Shown here in pieces: positions 1 to 6,094 of a stretch of DNA of 64,000 bases. Every line of letters starts with the position of its first letter. Position 1 is the first letter of the stretch. Location of the stretch: contig DASYUH010000007.1 in assembly GCA_036001465.1 (NCBI GenBank), forward strand, positions 23,155 to 87,154. Direction: 5' to 3'. Made by a program: the position numbers and the translations under genes. Source of the DNA: Candidatus Polarisedimenticolia bacterium. GTDB lineage: Bacteria > Acidobacteriota > Polarisedimenticolia > Gp22-AA2. The notes beneath the pieces were generated by a model. It saw only the letters and a list, made by a program, of their open reading frames with translations. It ran no database searches and was not told the origin of the DNA.

Positions 1-375
1 CAAGTCCGGGGGAGCGGAGAGAAATTGGCCGCGGCCGACGCTCACCTTGACGTTGACGTGCATCGGAAGGATGGGCAGACGGTGATCGAGACCAAGGTTG
101 AATCGTTCCGGCTTGCCGAAGAGCCCGAGGATTCCTTGTACCTCCGACCGCATCACACGCCGAACGGCGGCCTGTGGTTCGCCAAACGCGGCGCGCCGGA
201 GTGGCTGTCCAGAGGCAGGCGGCCGACGCAGAGGACCGGGGCTGCGGAGATCATCAAGGCGGCCAGAAAAATCAATCCTGAGCTGTCCCAGGCGCGCGCA
301 ATAGACCTTGCCGTGGCGGCCGGCTATACAGAGTCAACCGCGAAACGAGCGTACAACCAAGAGACAGCCGCGTAA
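1..375 (+). CDS. RepA-like AAA ATPase, C-terminal fragment
   Basis: The reading frame is open to the window edge, so only the last 125 or so residues are present. The first part (sequence ...AADAHLDVDVHRKDGQTVIE..., then a short strand-rich stretch) resembles the end of the RecA-fold core of RepA/AAA_25-type replicative helicases from phages and plasmids. The last 45 residues (AAEIIKAARKINP...) look like a small helical, HTH-like tail. No Walker motifs are visible because the N-terminus lies outside the window. It stops at TAA 373-375, where a cluster of inverted repeats begins, which fits a replication gene next to an iteron-like site. Assignment of the family is from general resemblance only; it could instead be another phage DNA-binding protein. 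Confidence 0.5.
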   Translation, partial: QVRGSGEKLAAADAHLDVDVHRKDGQTVIETKVESFRLAEEPEDSLYLRPHHTPNGGLWFAKRGAPEWLSRGRRPTQRTGAAEIIKAARKINPELSQARAIDLAVAAGYTESTAKRAYNQETAA

Positions 376-483
376 GGTTCAGAAGGTCCAGAAGTCTAAA
401 TGAACCTTTCGGACCCTGTTCATGCGGGCGGCTCGAAGGGTCCAGAAGGTCCACCACTCTACAGAGTGGACCTTTGGACCTTC
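374..483. repeat. Two nested inverted repeats built on GAAGGTCCA
   Basis: This stretch directly after the ATPase stop codon holds two inverted repeats about 62 bases apart. The first pairs AAGGTTCA (374-381) with TGAACCTT (401-408). The second pairs AAGGTCCAC (446-454) with GTGGACCTT (466-474). The word GAAGGTCCA occurs at 382-390 and 445-453 and inverted at 475-483, with a variant AAGGGTCCA at 436-444. The pattern fits an iteron or operator region for the neighbouring replication gene. A terminator is also possible for the second hairpin, but no T tract follows. The rest of 376-616 shows no convincing gene. Confidence 0.6.
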
Positions 484-619
484 GGCCCCGTGACAGGGCG
501 GTGTGATTCAAGGCCACAAACCGCGCGCGACGCGCCGCCCAAGCTGAAAACGAACTCGGATCGTCTGCCCCGGACAGTCCCATCCCGCGCACTTGCTACC
601 ATACCAAGGGTAACTATTG

Positions 620-1162
620 ATGCCAAAAGACTTGACAGATCCAACTGCCACACCGTTGCCAGACATGGTCCCGACTGACCCGCCCGAACCTCCCGCCAGA
701 AGCGAACCAGACGCCGACCTGACCCCGGCCCCCCCAGCCGCTGACGCCGAAACCGATCAATCGCCCGCGAAACTTTTGTCAGATCCGGGAAAGTCGCGCC
801 GACTGGCGAACCTGAAGCCCGGCGACAACGAGCATGCCAGGGCAGCCCGGGAAGCGAAGCGGGCCAGACCCGCCAGACCCGAGACCCTTACTCGCCAAGA
901 CGTGCTCGACATTCTCAAGCAGATCGCGGCCGATGATGACGAGTCTGGGGCCTACAGAGTCGCGGCGGCCCGGTTACTGCTCACTCCAGAAGCCCAGGCC
1001 GGTAATTGGTCCTGTCCGCTTCCATGCTGCCAAGGCCGGCCATTCAAGAGCGTCACGGCATGGATCGAAGCGATGGGGGCAGCGGACAAGATCGCACCAA
1101 GAGAGATTTCTAAGAGTGTTGACGAATGGCTAGAGGGCCTCGACTCAAAGGCCGAAAACTGA
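620..1162 (+). CDS. Hypothetical element protein, Pro/Ala/Asp-rich N-terminus
   Basis: No family recognised. The 180-residue product has a low-complexity N-terminal third rich in Pro, Ala, Asp and Glu, then a basic stretch (EAKRARPARPE), then a helical region beginning TLTRQDVLDILKQIAADDD. A Cys cluster (CPLPCCQGRPF) follows near residue 134. ATG 620 is preferred; a TTG lies one codon upstream, and a possible ribosome site AAGGG sits at 606-610. It opens the plus-strand cassette of small genes that runs to 2581. The helical middle and acidic N-terminus could suit a phage packaging or DNA-binding accessory protein, but nothing in the sequence proves that. Confidence 0.55.
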   Translation: MPKDLTDPTATPLPDMVPTDPPEPPARSEPDADLTPAPPAADAETDQSPAKLLSDPGKSRRLANLKPGDNEHARAAREAKRARPARPETLTRQDVLDILKQIAADDDESGAYRVAAARLLLTPEAQAGNWSCPLPCCQGRPFKSVTAWIEAMGAADKIAPREISKSVDEWLEGLDSKAEN

Positions 1163-1178
1163 AGAGGAGGATCGAAAG

Positions 1179-1343
1179 GTGCCCAAACCAAGAGTAGCAG
1201 ACGCAAATCGAAGGATTGCCGGCATAGCCAAACCGAAGCCACCGAAGCCCGACGGCGGGGAGATCGTGACCTTCAGGGCGAGAGGGAAGATCGTTTCATT
1301 CAAACGGCGCAAGGCCGTGCAGAAGGAGGCAGTAGGTGAGTAG
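1179..1343 (+). CDS. Small basic hypothetical protein (54 aa)
   Basis: A short gene begins at GTG 1179 behind a strong ribosome site (GAGGAGG, 1164-1170) and ends at TAG 1341-1343. The product is lysine- and arginine-rich, with a PKPPKP proline-basic segment and a C-terminal strand-like part (GEIVTFRARGKIVSFKRRKA), so it could bind nucleic acid. It starts 16 bases after the upstream stop codon and overlaps the next gene by eight bases, which argues that it is translated as part of the cassette. No family was recognised. Confidence 0.6.
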   Translation: MPKPRVADANRRIAGIAKPKPPKPDGGEIVTFRARGKIVSFKRRKAVQKEAVGE

Positions 1344-1623
1344 AAACGGGATTGAGGACGTTCCGCATTTCGGATCGCCCGTCAGTTTTACGCATGCTGT
1401 CGGCCGCTTTGTCGATCTGATGAGGGGCCTCCCGAACACGCCAGAGCATCGGCAAGAGGCTTACGGCAAGCTGGACGAAGCCACCGGCGCGGCGCTCATG
1501 AAGGAAGCGAATCGGCAGGGCTGGAGCGCCGGCGAGATCGATGAACGTTTGGCAGAATTGGCCGGCGACACAGAGGCAGCGGAAGGAAGCCTAGACGGCG
1601 GAGCGCCATTCTTTTGGAAGTAA
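1336..1623 (+). CDS. Hypothetical element protein (95 aa)
   Basis: No family recognised. GTG 1336 is chosen because AGAAGGAGG (1321-1329) sits at ideal distance and the gene overlaps its upstream neighbour by eight bases, a sign of translational coupling. The product is mostly helical and acidic (for example EHRQEAYGKLDEATGAALMK and DERLAELAGDTEAAEGS), with no Cys, membrane segment or signal peptide. The tight packing with its neighbours suggests joint expression in the phage-like cassette. Confidence 0.55.
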   Translation: MSRNGIEDVPHFGSPVSFTHAVGRFVDLMRGLPNTPEHRQEAYGKLDEATGAALMKEANRQGWSAGEIDERLAELAGDTEAAEGSLDGGAPFFWK

Positions 1624-1652
1624 CAACGCGGCCACGGCCGCAGGAGGATTAG

Positions 1653-1850
1653 ATGTCAGCAACCGATGGATGGACTTACCCAGCACTTGAAGGACCGATG
1701 ATTCCGCAGCCGGGAGACAGTAATGCACAGGGCTATGTCGAGGCGGTACCGATCCCCGGCAATGACCAGGCAACACAGACGGATCAACCGATTGGACCCG
1801 AACCTGCTAGGCCGGCCGCGCCGCCCGACCATTTCACGGATGGCATGTGA
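1653..1850 (+). CDS. Hypothetical proline-rich small protein (65 aa)
   Basis: ATG 1653 follows a clear ribosome site (GCAGGAGGATTAG, AGGAGG at 1641-1646). The product is Pro-, Ala- and Gly-rich and probably has little stable fold: it begins MSATDGWTYPALEGPMIPQP and ends PAAPPDHFTDGM. No family recognised. It sits 29 bases after the previous stop and three bases before the next start, so it is read as part of the same cassette. Confidence 0.5.
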   Translation: MSATDGWTYPALEGPMIPQPGDSNAQGYVEAVPIPGNDQATQTDQPIGPEPARPAAPPDHFTDGM

Positions 1851-1853
1851 CAA

Positions 1854-2120
1854 ATGGGCGGACCCTGGAAACTGGAGGGCATGGGACTCGATCCTCCACC
1901 GGCGCCTGAGCCGGAGCCAGAATTGCCGACACGGCCGCCGGATCGAGTGCGCCCCGGAGTAGCCGTGCAATACACCTGGACGGAAGGCTCGAACGTGAGG
2001 AACCTTAGCCCGTTGGATCGTCATCTGCTCGGCTTCAGCTTCGGAGACTTCACACAGACGCACCCGCACGACGCAGCGCCTAGAAGGCTTTGGTTGCCAT
2101 ATCAAGGAGATCGATCTTGA
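1854..2120 (+). CDS. Hypothetical proline-rich protein (88 aa)
   Basis: No family recognised. The N-terminal third is a Pro/Glu repeat (PPPAPEPEPELPTRPP), followed by a more ordered part with aromatic residues (VAVQYTWTEGS, HLLGFSFGDFTQTH). ATG 1854 lies three bases after the previous stop. The gene ends in TTGA at 2117-2120, where its TGA overlaps the TTG of the next gene. It lacks a strong ribosome site of its own and probably depends on coupling to the upstream gene. Confidence 0.5.
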   Translation: MGGPWKLEGMGLDPPPAPEPEPELPTRPPDRVRPGVAVQYTWTEGSNVRNLSPLDRHLLGFSFGDFTQTHPHDAAPRRLWLPYQGDRS

Positions 2121-2581
2121 AATTCAAGAACTTCATGAAGGGCGCTATTGAGTCGCCAACGCCCGCGCCGGCCGGCTACATCCCGTTTTCAGCCGACCGC
2201 ATGCCGACGCGCAAGCAAGTCGAGGCCGCACTGGCCGAACGGGAGCCGTGTCCGCAGGAGCTTGGTCTAGCCGACGTGTGCGATTGCCGGAACCACTACG
2301 GTGAGCCCATTCACGGCTTCAGAGAGTATGGTCAGGGAATGGGTCGATTGACTGGTGACGGGAGCAACATCTTTCCGCCGGGATCTGCCTCTGCAATGCA
2401 GCATGTTGACGTCCAGCATGTCAACGCTCAGATAGTGGCTGCGGTGGAGGCCGCACGGGAGGCGCAGGATCGGATCGATGAACGAGAGGCAGCTGCGGCA
2501 AATGCTCCGATGGCGTTGGCGGAAGCGGAGCAGGCTTTAGCCGACGAAATGCAACGTCTGCGCGAGGAGGCCGGGGGCTAG
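2117..2581 (+). CDS. Hypothetical protein with C-terminal coiled coil (154 aa)
   Basis: TTG 2117 is chosen over the longer frame at 2090 because AAGGAGA (2104-2110) is well placed before it and the TTGA overlap couples it to the upstream gene. The product begins with a basic helix (MKFKNFMKGAIE). A central segment carries a C-x9-C-x-C pattern (CPQELGLADVCDC) and an HVDVQHVN segment. The last 55 residues form a long Ala/Glu/Arg-rich helix likely to be a coiled coil. Last gene of the plus-strand cassette. It could be a virion or scaffold component; this is only inferred from the coiled coil and setting. Confidence 0.55.
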   Translation: MKFKNFMKGAIESPTPAPAGYIPFSADRMPTRKQVEAALAEREPCPQELGLADVCDCRNHYGEPIHGFREYGQGMGRLTGDGSNIFPPGSASAMQHVDVQHVNAQIVAAVEAAREAQDRIDEREAAAANAPMALAEAEQALADEMQRLREEAGG

Positions 2582-2591
2582 ACGGAGAGTC

Positions 2592-3521
2592 CTACCATCT
2601 GATCAGTAAAAAACTCTCGGCTACGAAGATTGCAAGTGTGATGGCCATGAATACCTTGTAGCCCAATCCTGGACGTTCAAACAGTGCTCTGAGGGACCCA
2701 TCAATTTCCTTATGTCTCTCCTCTGGTGCCTTGCCATCTGCCGGAAGTGTCATGATGAGCGCCCGCGCTTTTGACCTGCTCTCTGGAGTCATGTGATCAA
2801 ATACCTTTTCCAAAAACTCAAGGTAGGCTGCCGTGCTGGCGTTCTGGGGCACTCGAATTATCCCAGCCCGATAAAGCTGAACGATCTTTCTGACTGCGAA
2901 GTATTCGCTTGCGGCGGCCATCTGGAAAAGGGTCGCCAGGGCAATGAGGAATGCAATGCCCGTTCGAGACCGTGGGGGCTTCGTCTTGGTATTAAGGCCA
3001 GTCGTCTTGTCTACTAGAGTCAAATCCGAGATACCAGCAATTCGAGCCTCCGCCTTGAAGGTCGGCACGGTACCGGACACCAGGACTCCGAATTGAATCC
3101 GCTCGTTTGGATTGAGGAGAGGAAAGGCGATTTCGACTCTGCGACCAACTGGGTCGAGCATGTGCGTATAGGCCAAGTTTGACGGGGTTTGGCGTACCTC
3201 ACGGAATTCGAGTAAGTCTCCACCGGTCCCAAACGTGAGGCGGGGTTGCGAGATTACGTCATGGTCGAGAATTGCAGATCGGCCCGAGTTCACTAGCGCA
3301 AACTCCATCAAGGACACGCTGGGTATAGGCTTTGTGTCATAGAAAATCTTGAGGCGCTCAAAATCTTTGGAGCCTTCAACAAGCGTGGTAGTTGCCAGGT
3401 GTTGAAGTTCGATCGATGCCCTCGACTTGTACCACTCCATTACGATGGGTGTAATGATGGCAGCCGCAGGGAGCCCGACACCAACTAACAACGCCCAAGG
3501 CCGTATCTTCGTGAGGGTCAT
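2592..3521 (-). CDS. Hypothetical membrane protein, lower-GC cargo gene
   Basis: The 309-residue product has one membrane segment near the N-terminus (about residues 8-27), a long soluble beta-rich domain of about 150 residues, a second membrane segment near 188-206, a helical region, and a last membrane segment at about 288-306. Start ATG 3519-3521 has GAGG seven bases upstream. Its base composition is visibly less GC-rich than the host genes and even than the adjoining cassette, so it may have been acquired separately. It is convergent with the plus-strand cassette, with ten bases between the two stops. No family recognised. In position and composition it looks like cargo, but a defence or superinfection-exclusion role would be speculation. 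Confidence 0.65.
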   Translation of the reverse strand: MTLTKIRPWALLVGVGLPAAAIITPIVMEWYKSRASIELQHLATTTLVEGSKDFERLKIFYDTKPIPSVSLMEFALVNSGRSAILDHDVISQPRLTFGTGGDLLEFREVRQTPSNLAYTHMLDPVGRRVEIAFPLLNPNERIQFGVLVSGTVPTFKAEARIAGISDLTLVDKTTGLNTKTKPPRSRTGIAFLIALATLFQMAAASEYFAVRKIVQLYRAGIIRVPQNASTAAYLEFLEKVFDHMTPESRSKARALIMTLPADGKAPEERHKEIDGSLRALFERPGLGYKVFMAITLAIFVAESFLLIRW

Positions 3522-3607
3522 GAAACGCCTCGATTTAGTGAATTGATCGGGGGATTCGGAATAGAGAGGAGTGGGGCCCGGCCAGGACCGAGCCCTCCCC
3601 GTCGCGC

Positions 3608-3766
3608 TTACTTCTTGTCGTACCGTCCGGAATCGCCGTACCCCGGATTCGGCATCCTCTCGCGGGTCACGTTGTCCGGGTTACGCCGTTCACCGTCCCT
3701 CTTCGGGATGAGCTGCCCAGATTTCGGGTCACGGTAGACGATGTGACTCTTCGGTCTGTCTGACAT
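3608..3766 (-). CDS. Small hydrophilic protein (52 aa)
   Basis: ATG 3764-3766 follows a strong ribosome site (GGAGG, then TTTTAGAA before the ATG). The product is highly charged and polar, with Arg, Lys, Asp and Pro spread throughout (SDRPKSHIVYRDPKSGQLIP... ending GRYDKK), and no hydrophobic core is apparent. No family recognised. The well-formed start signal is the main argument that it is real. The 84 bases between it and the membrane-protein gene show nothing else. Confidence 0.55.
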   Translation of the reverse strand: MSDRPKSHIVYRDPKSGQLIPKRDGERRNPDNVTRERMPNPGYGDSGRYDKK

Positions 3767-3916
3767 TTCTAAAACCTCCAACAGCTGTGATCGGCTCTTT
3801 CTCTCTCTGCGAGATTATACTCCTCGCAAGAGCGCTCCGATACCGCCCAGCCCGTACCCTTCACCCTCAGAAGATCGCGCGTCCTGAGCGAACGTGGCGC
3901 GTCCGTTCCGCCGGCC

Positions 3917-4210
3917 CTACGTCTTACTGGGCCAAGATCGCGGACCCATGATGGTCTCGTACTGTGTTTTGAGATCCCGCATTGCTGCCTCCACGTCTGC
4001 AACAGAGATTTTGCCCGCGCTCATCCCCCTGATCTTCTCGAAATGCTCCTCCAGGCTGGGCCAGCAATCGACGGCGAAAAATGGAGATCTGTATTGCGGG
4101 TCCTCCACCCCGAATCTCGCGACATCGGCCCCGCGCTTGATCAGGTGACGGCCGCAGCCGCACTCCGGGGTGCTGTCCGTCTTGTCGAACACCACATTGA
4201 TCTTTTTCAT
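3917..4210 (-). CDS. Hypothetical protein with Cys/His N-terminal motif (97 aa)
   Basis: The start at ATG 4208-4210 is chosen over longer frames because GGAG lies nine bases upstream and the sequence before it looks non-coding. The product begins MKKINVVFDKTDSTPECGCGRH: a CGCGRH cluster near residue 17 could bind a metal but is too small for a standard zinc finger. The C-terminal half is helical (EEHFEKIRGMSAGK, DVEAAMRDLKTQYETIM). It may share a transcript with the 52-residue gene downstream. No family recognised. Confidence 0.5.
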   Translation of the reverse strand: MKKINVVFDKTDSTPECGCGRHLIKRGADVARFGVEDPQYRSPFFAVDCWPSLEEHFEKIRGMSAGKISVADVEAAMRDLKTQYETIMGPRSWPSKT

Positions 4211-4686
4211 GATTATCCACTCCGCCTTTGTCCATAGCTTGGTTGATGGGTCGGTTTGGACAGACGGGGGGTGCGCGGGTACTACAAAAGAAGTGCGGTC
4301 GGCCTCATGGTTGACATCTGTACCACCGGGCACCTTGGCGCGTCAAGCTCTAGCTGTTGCCCTTCCCTGAAATCTCCAGAGGGGAGGGTCCAGGGTGCGG
4401 GATTGTGTGCGGGGGCCGAGCGGGTCTCGATGGTCCTGCCTTCGGGGTGCTGTGTGACTGCTTTGGTGCCTCTCCTGGCCGGCCTTTCTTACTCCCCCAG
4501 ACTAGCAGCGCTCCCGGCCCAAGGCCAAGTGCGATTGGGTACCAAGTGCGCTGCCACATAGCTGCCAACCAGGGAGCCAAATTAGGCGTATTTACACCAA
4601 GTAGCCTATTTTAGCTTTAATAATAACGTAAGCCGTGACAGCAAGTTACGCCAGGGCAAGAAAATAGCGCACCCGCGGGCTATCGC
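4211..4686. other. Gene-free right end of the element
   Basis: No convincing gene is visible on either strand in these 476 bases. The first 370 bases are GC-rich with no clear coding pattern. The last 105 bases are strikingly AT-rich for this genome (about 4580-4665) and contain three short inverted repeats: TAGGC/GCCTA (4583-4608), CGTAA/TTACG (4627-4650) and ATAGC/GCTAT (4664-4683). The last abuts the tRNA fragment. Such arms beside an attachment core are what tyrosine integrases and their helper proteins bind; that reading is inference. Confidence 0.5.
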
Positions 4687-4725
4687 TCCCGAACCAGGTG
4701 CGCTACCAGGCTGCGCTACGCCCCG
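4687..4725 (-). other. Attachment site: 5' half of tRNA-Pro(CGG)
   Basis: Read on the minus strand from 4725, these 39 bases are a tRNA-Pro 5' half: acceptor strand CGGGGCG, D arm, and anticodon 5' strand CCTGG followed by loop TTCGGGA (anticodon CGG). Similarity to tRNA stops right after the anticodon loop; the next bases (GCGATAGCCC) cannot form the matching stem. The first 31 bases are identical to the intact tRNA-Pro(GGG) at 13440-13516. A gene cut at its anticodon loop is typical of integration by a tyrosine recombinase. The chromosome lies to the right and the element to the left. Confidence 0.8.
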
Positions 4726-4750
4726 ACTCCCGGCCTTGCATGGACTGCGA

Positions 4751-4780
4751 ATCTTAGTCGACCGGGTGGAAAGGGGTCAA
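4751..4780 (-). promoter_or_regulatory. Promoter of the truncated tRNA-Pro(CGG)
   Basis: On the minus strand, TTGACC (4780-4775), an 18-base spacer and TAAGAT (4756-4751) lie upstream of the tRNA fragment, the same layout as the promoter of the intact tRNA-Pro at 13576-13605. It lies outside the element and points into it, so it is probably the original chromosomal tRNA promoter and may now drive transcription into the element end. Confidence 0.6.
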
Positions 4781-4797
4781 GGCAGAGAGGCGCGCCC

Positions 4798-5538
4798 TCA
4801 GGCGGAGTCCGGTCGCACCCGGCTGCCGGGGACCAGCGCGTCCCGGCCGTCGTCGAATCGGACCCAGGCCTTTGTCCCACCGTCATAATCGCGGGCCAGG
4901 ACGACGAGACGCGCCGGCCGCCCCAGTGCGACGCACCGCCCGCTCCCCTCGGCATCGCGGCCGGTCATCGCCCTGATGAACGGATTCCCCTCGCGCTCCG
5001 CCCCGACCGTCGTCGGCCCGGAGTGGCCCGGATGGATCGGCGTCCCATCCGGGAGGGAGAGAATCCTCGCGACCGCGCGGCGCGCATCCTCGAAGCCGCT
5101 GGCTCCCTCCCCGACCGTGCCCCCGAGAGATCCGGCGAAGAGGCAGTCGCCCGTGAACAGGCCCACCCCTTCGATCAGGTACCCGGCGTGCCCCTCCGTG
5201 TGACCGGGAAGCGGCACCGCCCGCACGCGCAGCCCGCCCCAGGTCCGTTCCTCCTCCGCCTCAAGCGGCGTGGCCCCGGAGACGTGCGGCGCCTCCGGCC
5301 GGAGCGCGAGGATGGCCGCGCCGGTCCTGCGGGACAGCTCGGGATGGCCCTGGACGTGATCGACGTGCCGGTGAGTGGTCAGGATTGCCGCCAGGGTCAA
5401 ATGGTGCCTTTCGAGCGCCGCGAGGAGGGGGCCGAGCGGAGCGCCGCTGTCCACGACCACGGCGGAACCTCCCGCCCGGTCGCCGACCAGATACGCGTTC
5501 GACAGCCAGCGGGAATCCATGGACCGTTCCTGGATCAT
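4798..5538 (-). CDS. Metallo-beta-lactamase-fold hydrolase, glyoxalase II-like
   Basis: The 246-residue product has the full zinc-site series of the metallo-beta-lactamase hydrolase superfamily: THRHVDH, then GHTEGH, TGDCLF, and a final histidine in HPGHSGPTT. The last motif and the short length match glyoxalase II-like and related thioesterase or sulfur-dioxygenase proteins. Substrate cannot be read from the sequence; hydroxyacylglutathione or another thioester is plausible. The C-terminal 55 residues form an extra small domain (ARLVVLARDYDGGTKAWVRF...). The start at ATG 5536-5538 is preferred to an upstream extension of 37 low-complexity residues. A TAGACT box ends seven bases before this ATG. 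First host gene to the right of the attachment site; divergent from the MaoC gene. Confidence 0.8.
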   Translation of the reverse strand: MIQERSMDSRWLSNAYLVGDRAGGSAVVVDSGAPLGPLLAALERHHLTLAAILTTHRHVDHVQGHPELSRRTGAAILALRPEAPHVSGATPLEAEEERTWGGLRVRAVPLPGHTEGHAGYLIEGVGLFTGDCLFAGSLGGTVGEGASGFEDARRAVARILSLPDGTPIHPGHSGPTTVGAEREGNPFIRAMTGRDAEGSGRCVALGRPARLVVLARDYDGGTKAWVRFDDGRDALVPGSRVRPDSA

Positions 5539-5599
5539 CTCCCGCAGTCTACCGCGTTCCGGCGACGACGCCGAGGGGCGCGGACGCCAGGACAGGCAC

Positions 5600-5628
5600 T
5601 TGACCCTGCGGAAGGTTGCGGGTAGCCT
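5600..5628 (+). promoter_or_regulatory. Promoter of the maoC-citE pair
   Basis: TTGACC (5600-5605), a 17-base spacer and TAGCCT (5623-5628). The box ends ten bases before ATG 5639 and no ribosome site is seen, so the mRNA leader would be only a few bases. The -10 box keeps just the TA...T positions. Confidence 0.4.
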
Positions 5629-5638
5629 CAGCGCGCCT

Positions 5639-6094
5639 ATGCCCGGCAAGCATTTCGAAGATCTGGCGCCCGGACAGCGCCTGCGTCACGCCATCGGCCG
5701 GACGGTCACCGAGGCCGACAACACGCTCTTCTGCGCCCTGACGATGAACACGCAGCCGCTGCACCTGAACCGGGATTTCGCCGCCAGGTCGGAATTCGGC
5801 CAGCGCATCGTCAACGGCATCTTCACGCTCGGGCTGGTGGTCGGCCTGACGGTCCCGGACCTCACCGAGGGGACCATCGTCGCCAACCTCAGCTACGATC
5901 GGGTGGTGCATCCGAACCCGGTCTTTCTCGGGGACACGATCTACGCCGAGACCGAGGTCCTCGAGACCCGGCCGTCGTCCTCCCGGCCCGATCGCGGCAT
6001 CGTGCGCCTGCGGCACCGCGGGCTGAACCAGGACGGCACGGTGGTGGTCGAGATCGAGCGCTCCGTCCTGTTCCTGAGGCGTCCGGCGCCGTGA
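5639..6094 (+). CDS. MaoC-family acyl-CoA hydratase
   Basis: A single hot-dog-fold MaoC protein of 151 residues. The start of the fold (GKHFEDLAPGQRLRHAIGRTVTEADN) and the hydratase region (NTQPLHLNRDFAARSEFGQRIVNG) are typical; in the family the Asp and His of this region activate water for enoyl-CoA hydration, and here the residues are N/H-rich, so the exact acid/base pair needs alignment. Start ATG 5639 is the first Met matching the conserved domain. It overlaps the CitE gene by four bases (GTGA), so the two probably act in sequence: hydration of an unsaturated dicarboxylyl-CoA such as mesaconyl- or itaconyl-CoA followed by lyase cleavage. The exact substrate is inference. Confidence 0.85.
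   Translation: MPGKHFEDLAPGQRLRHAIGRTVTEADNTLFCALTMNTQPLHLNRDFAARSEFGQRIVNGIFTLGLVVGLTVPDLTEGTIVANLSYDRVVHPNPVFLGDTIYAETEVLETRPSSSRPDRGIVRLRHRGLNQDGTVVVEIERSVLFLRRPAP

Noticed and set aside
400..678. A 92-codon plus-strand frame across the inverted repeats
   Set aside because: It overlaps the better-supported gene at 620 and its translation simply reads the repeats; no ribosome site.
4530..4575. Possible second tRNA-like fragment near the element end
   Set aside because: A few bases resemble a D arm, but no acceptor or anticodon arm can be drawn.
4256..4614. Several short frames in the gene-free end of the element
   Set aside because: Their translations are low-complexity, they overlap each other on both strands, and none has a start signal.
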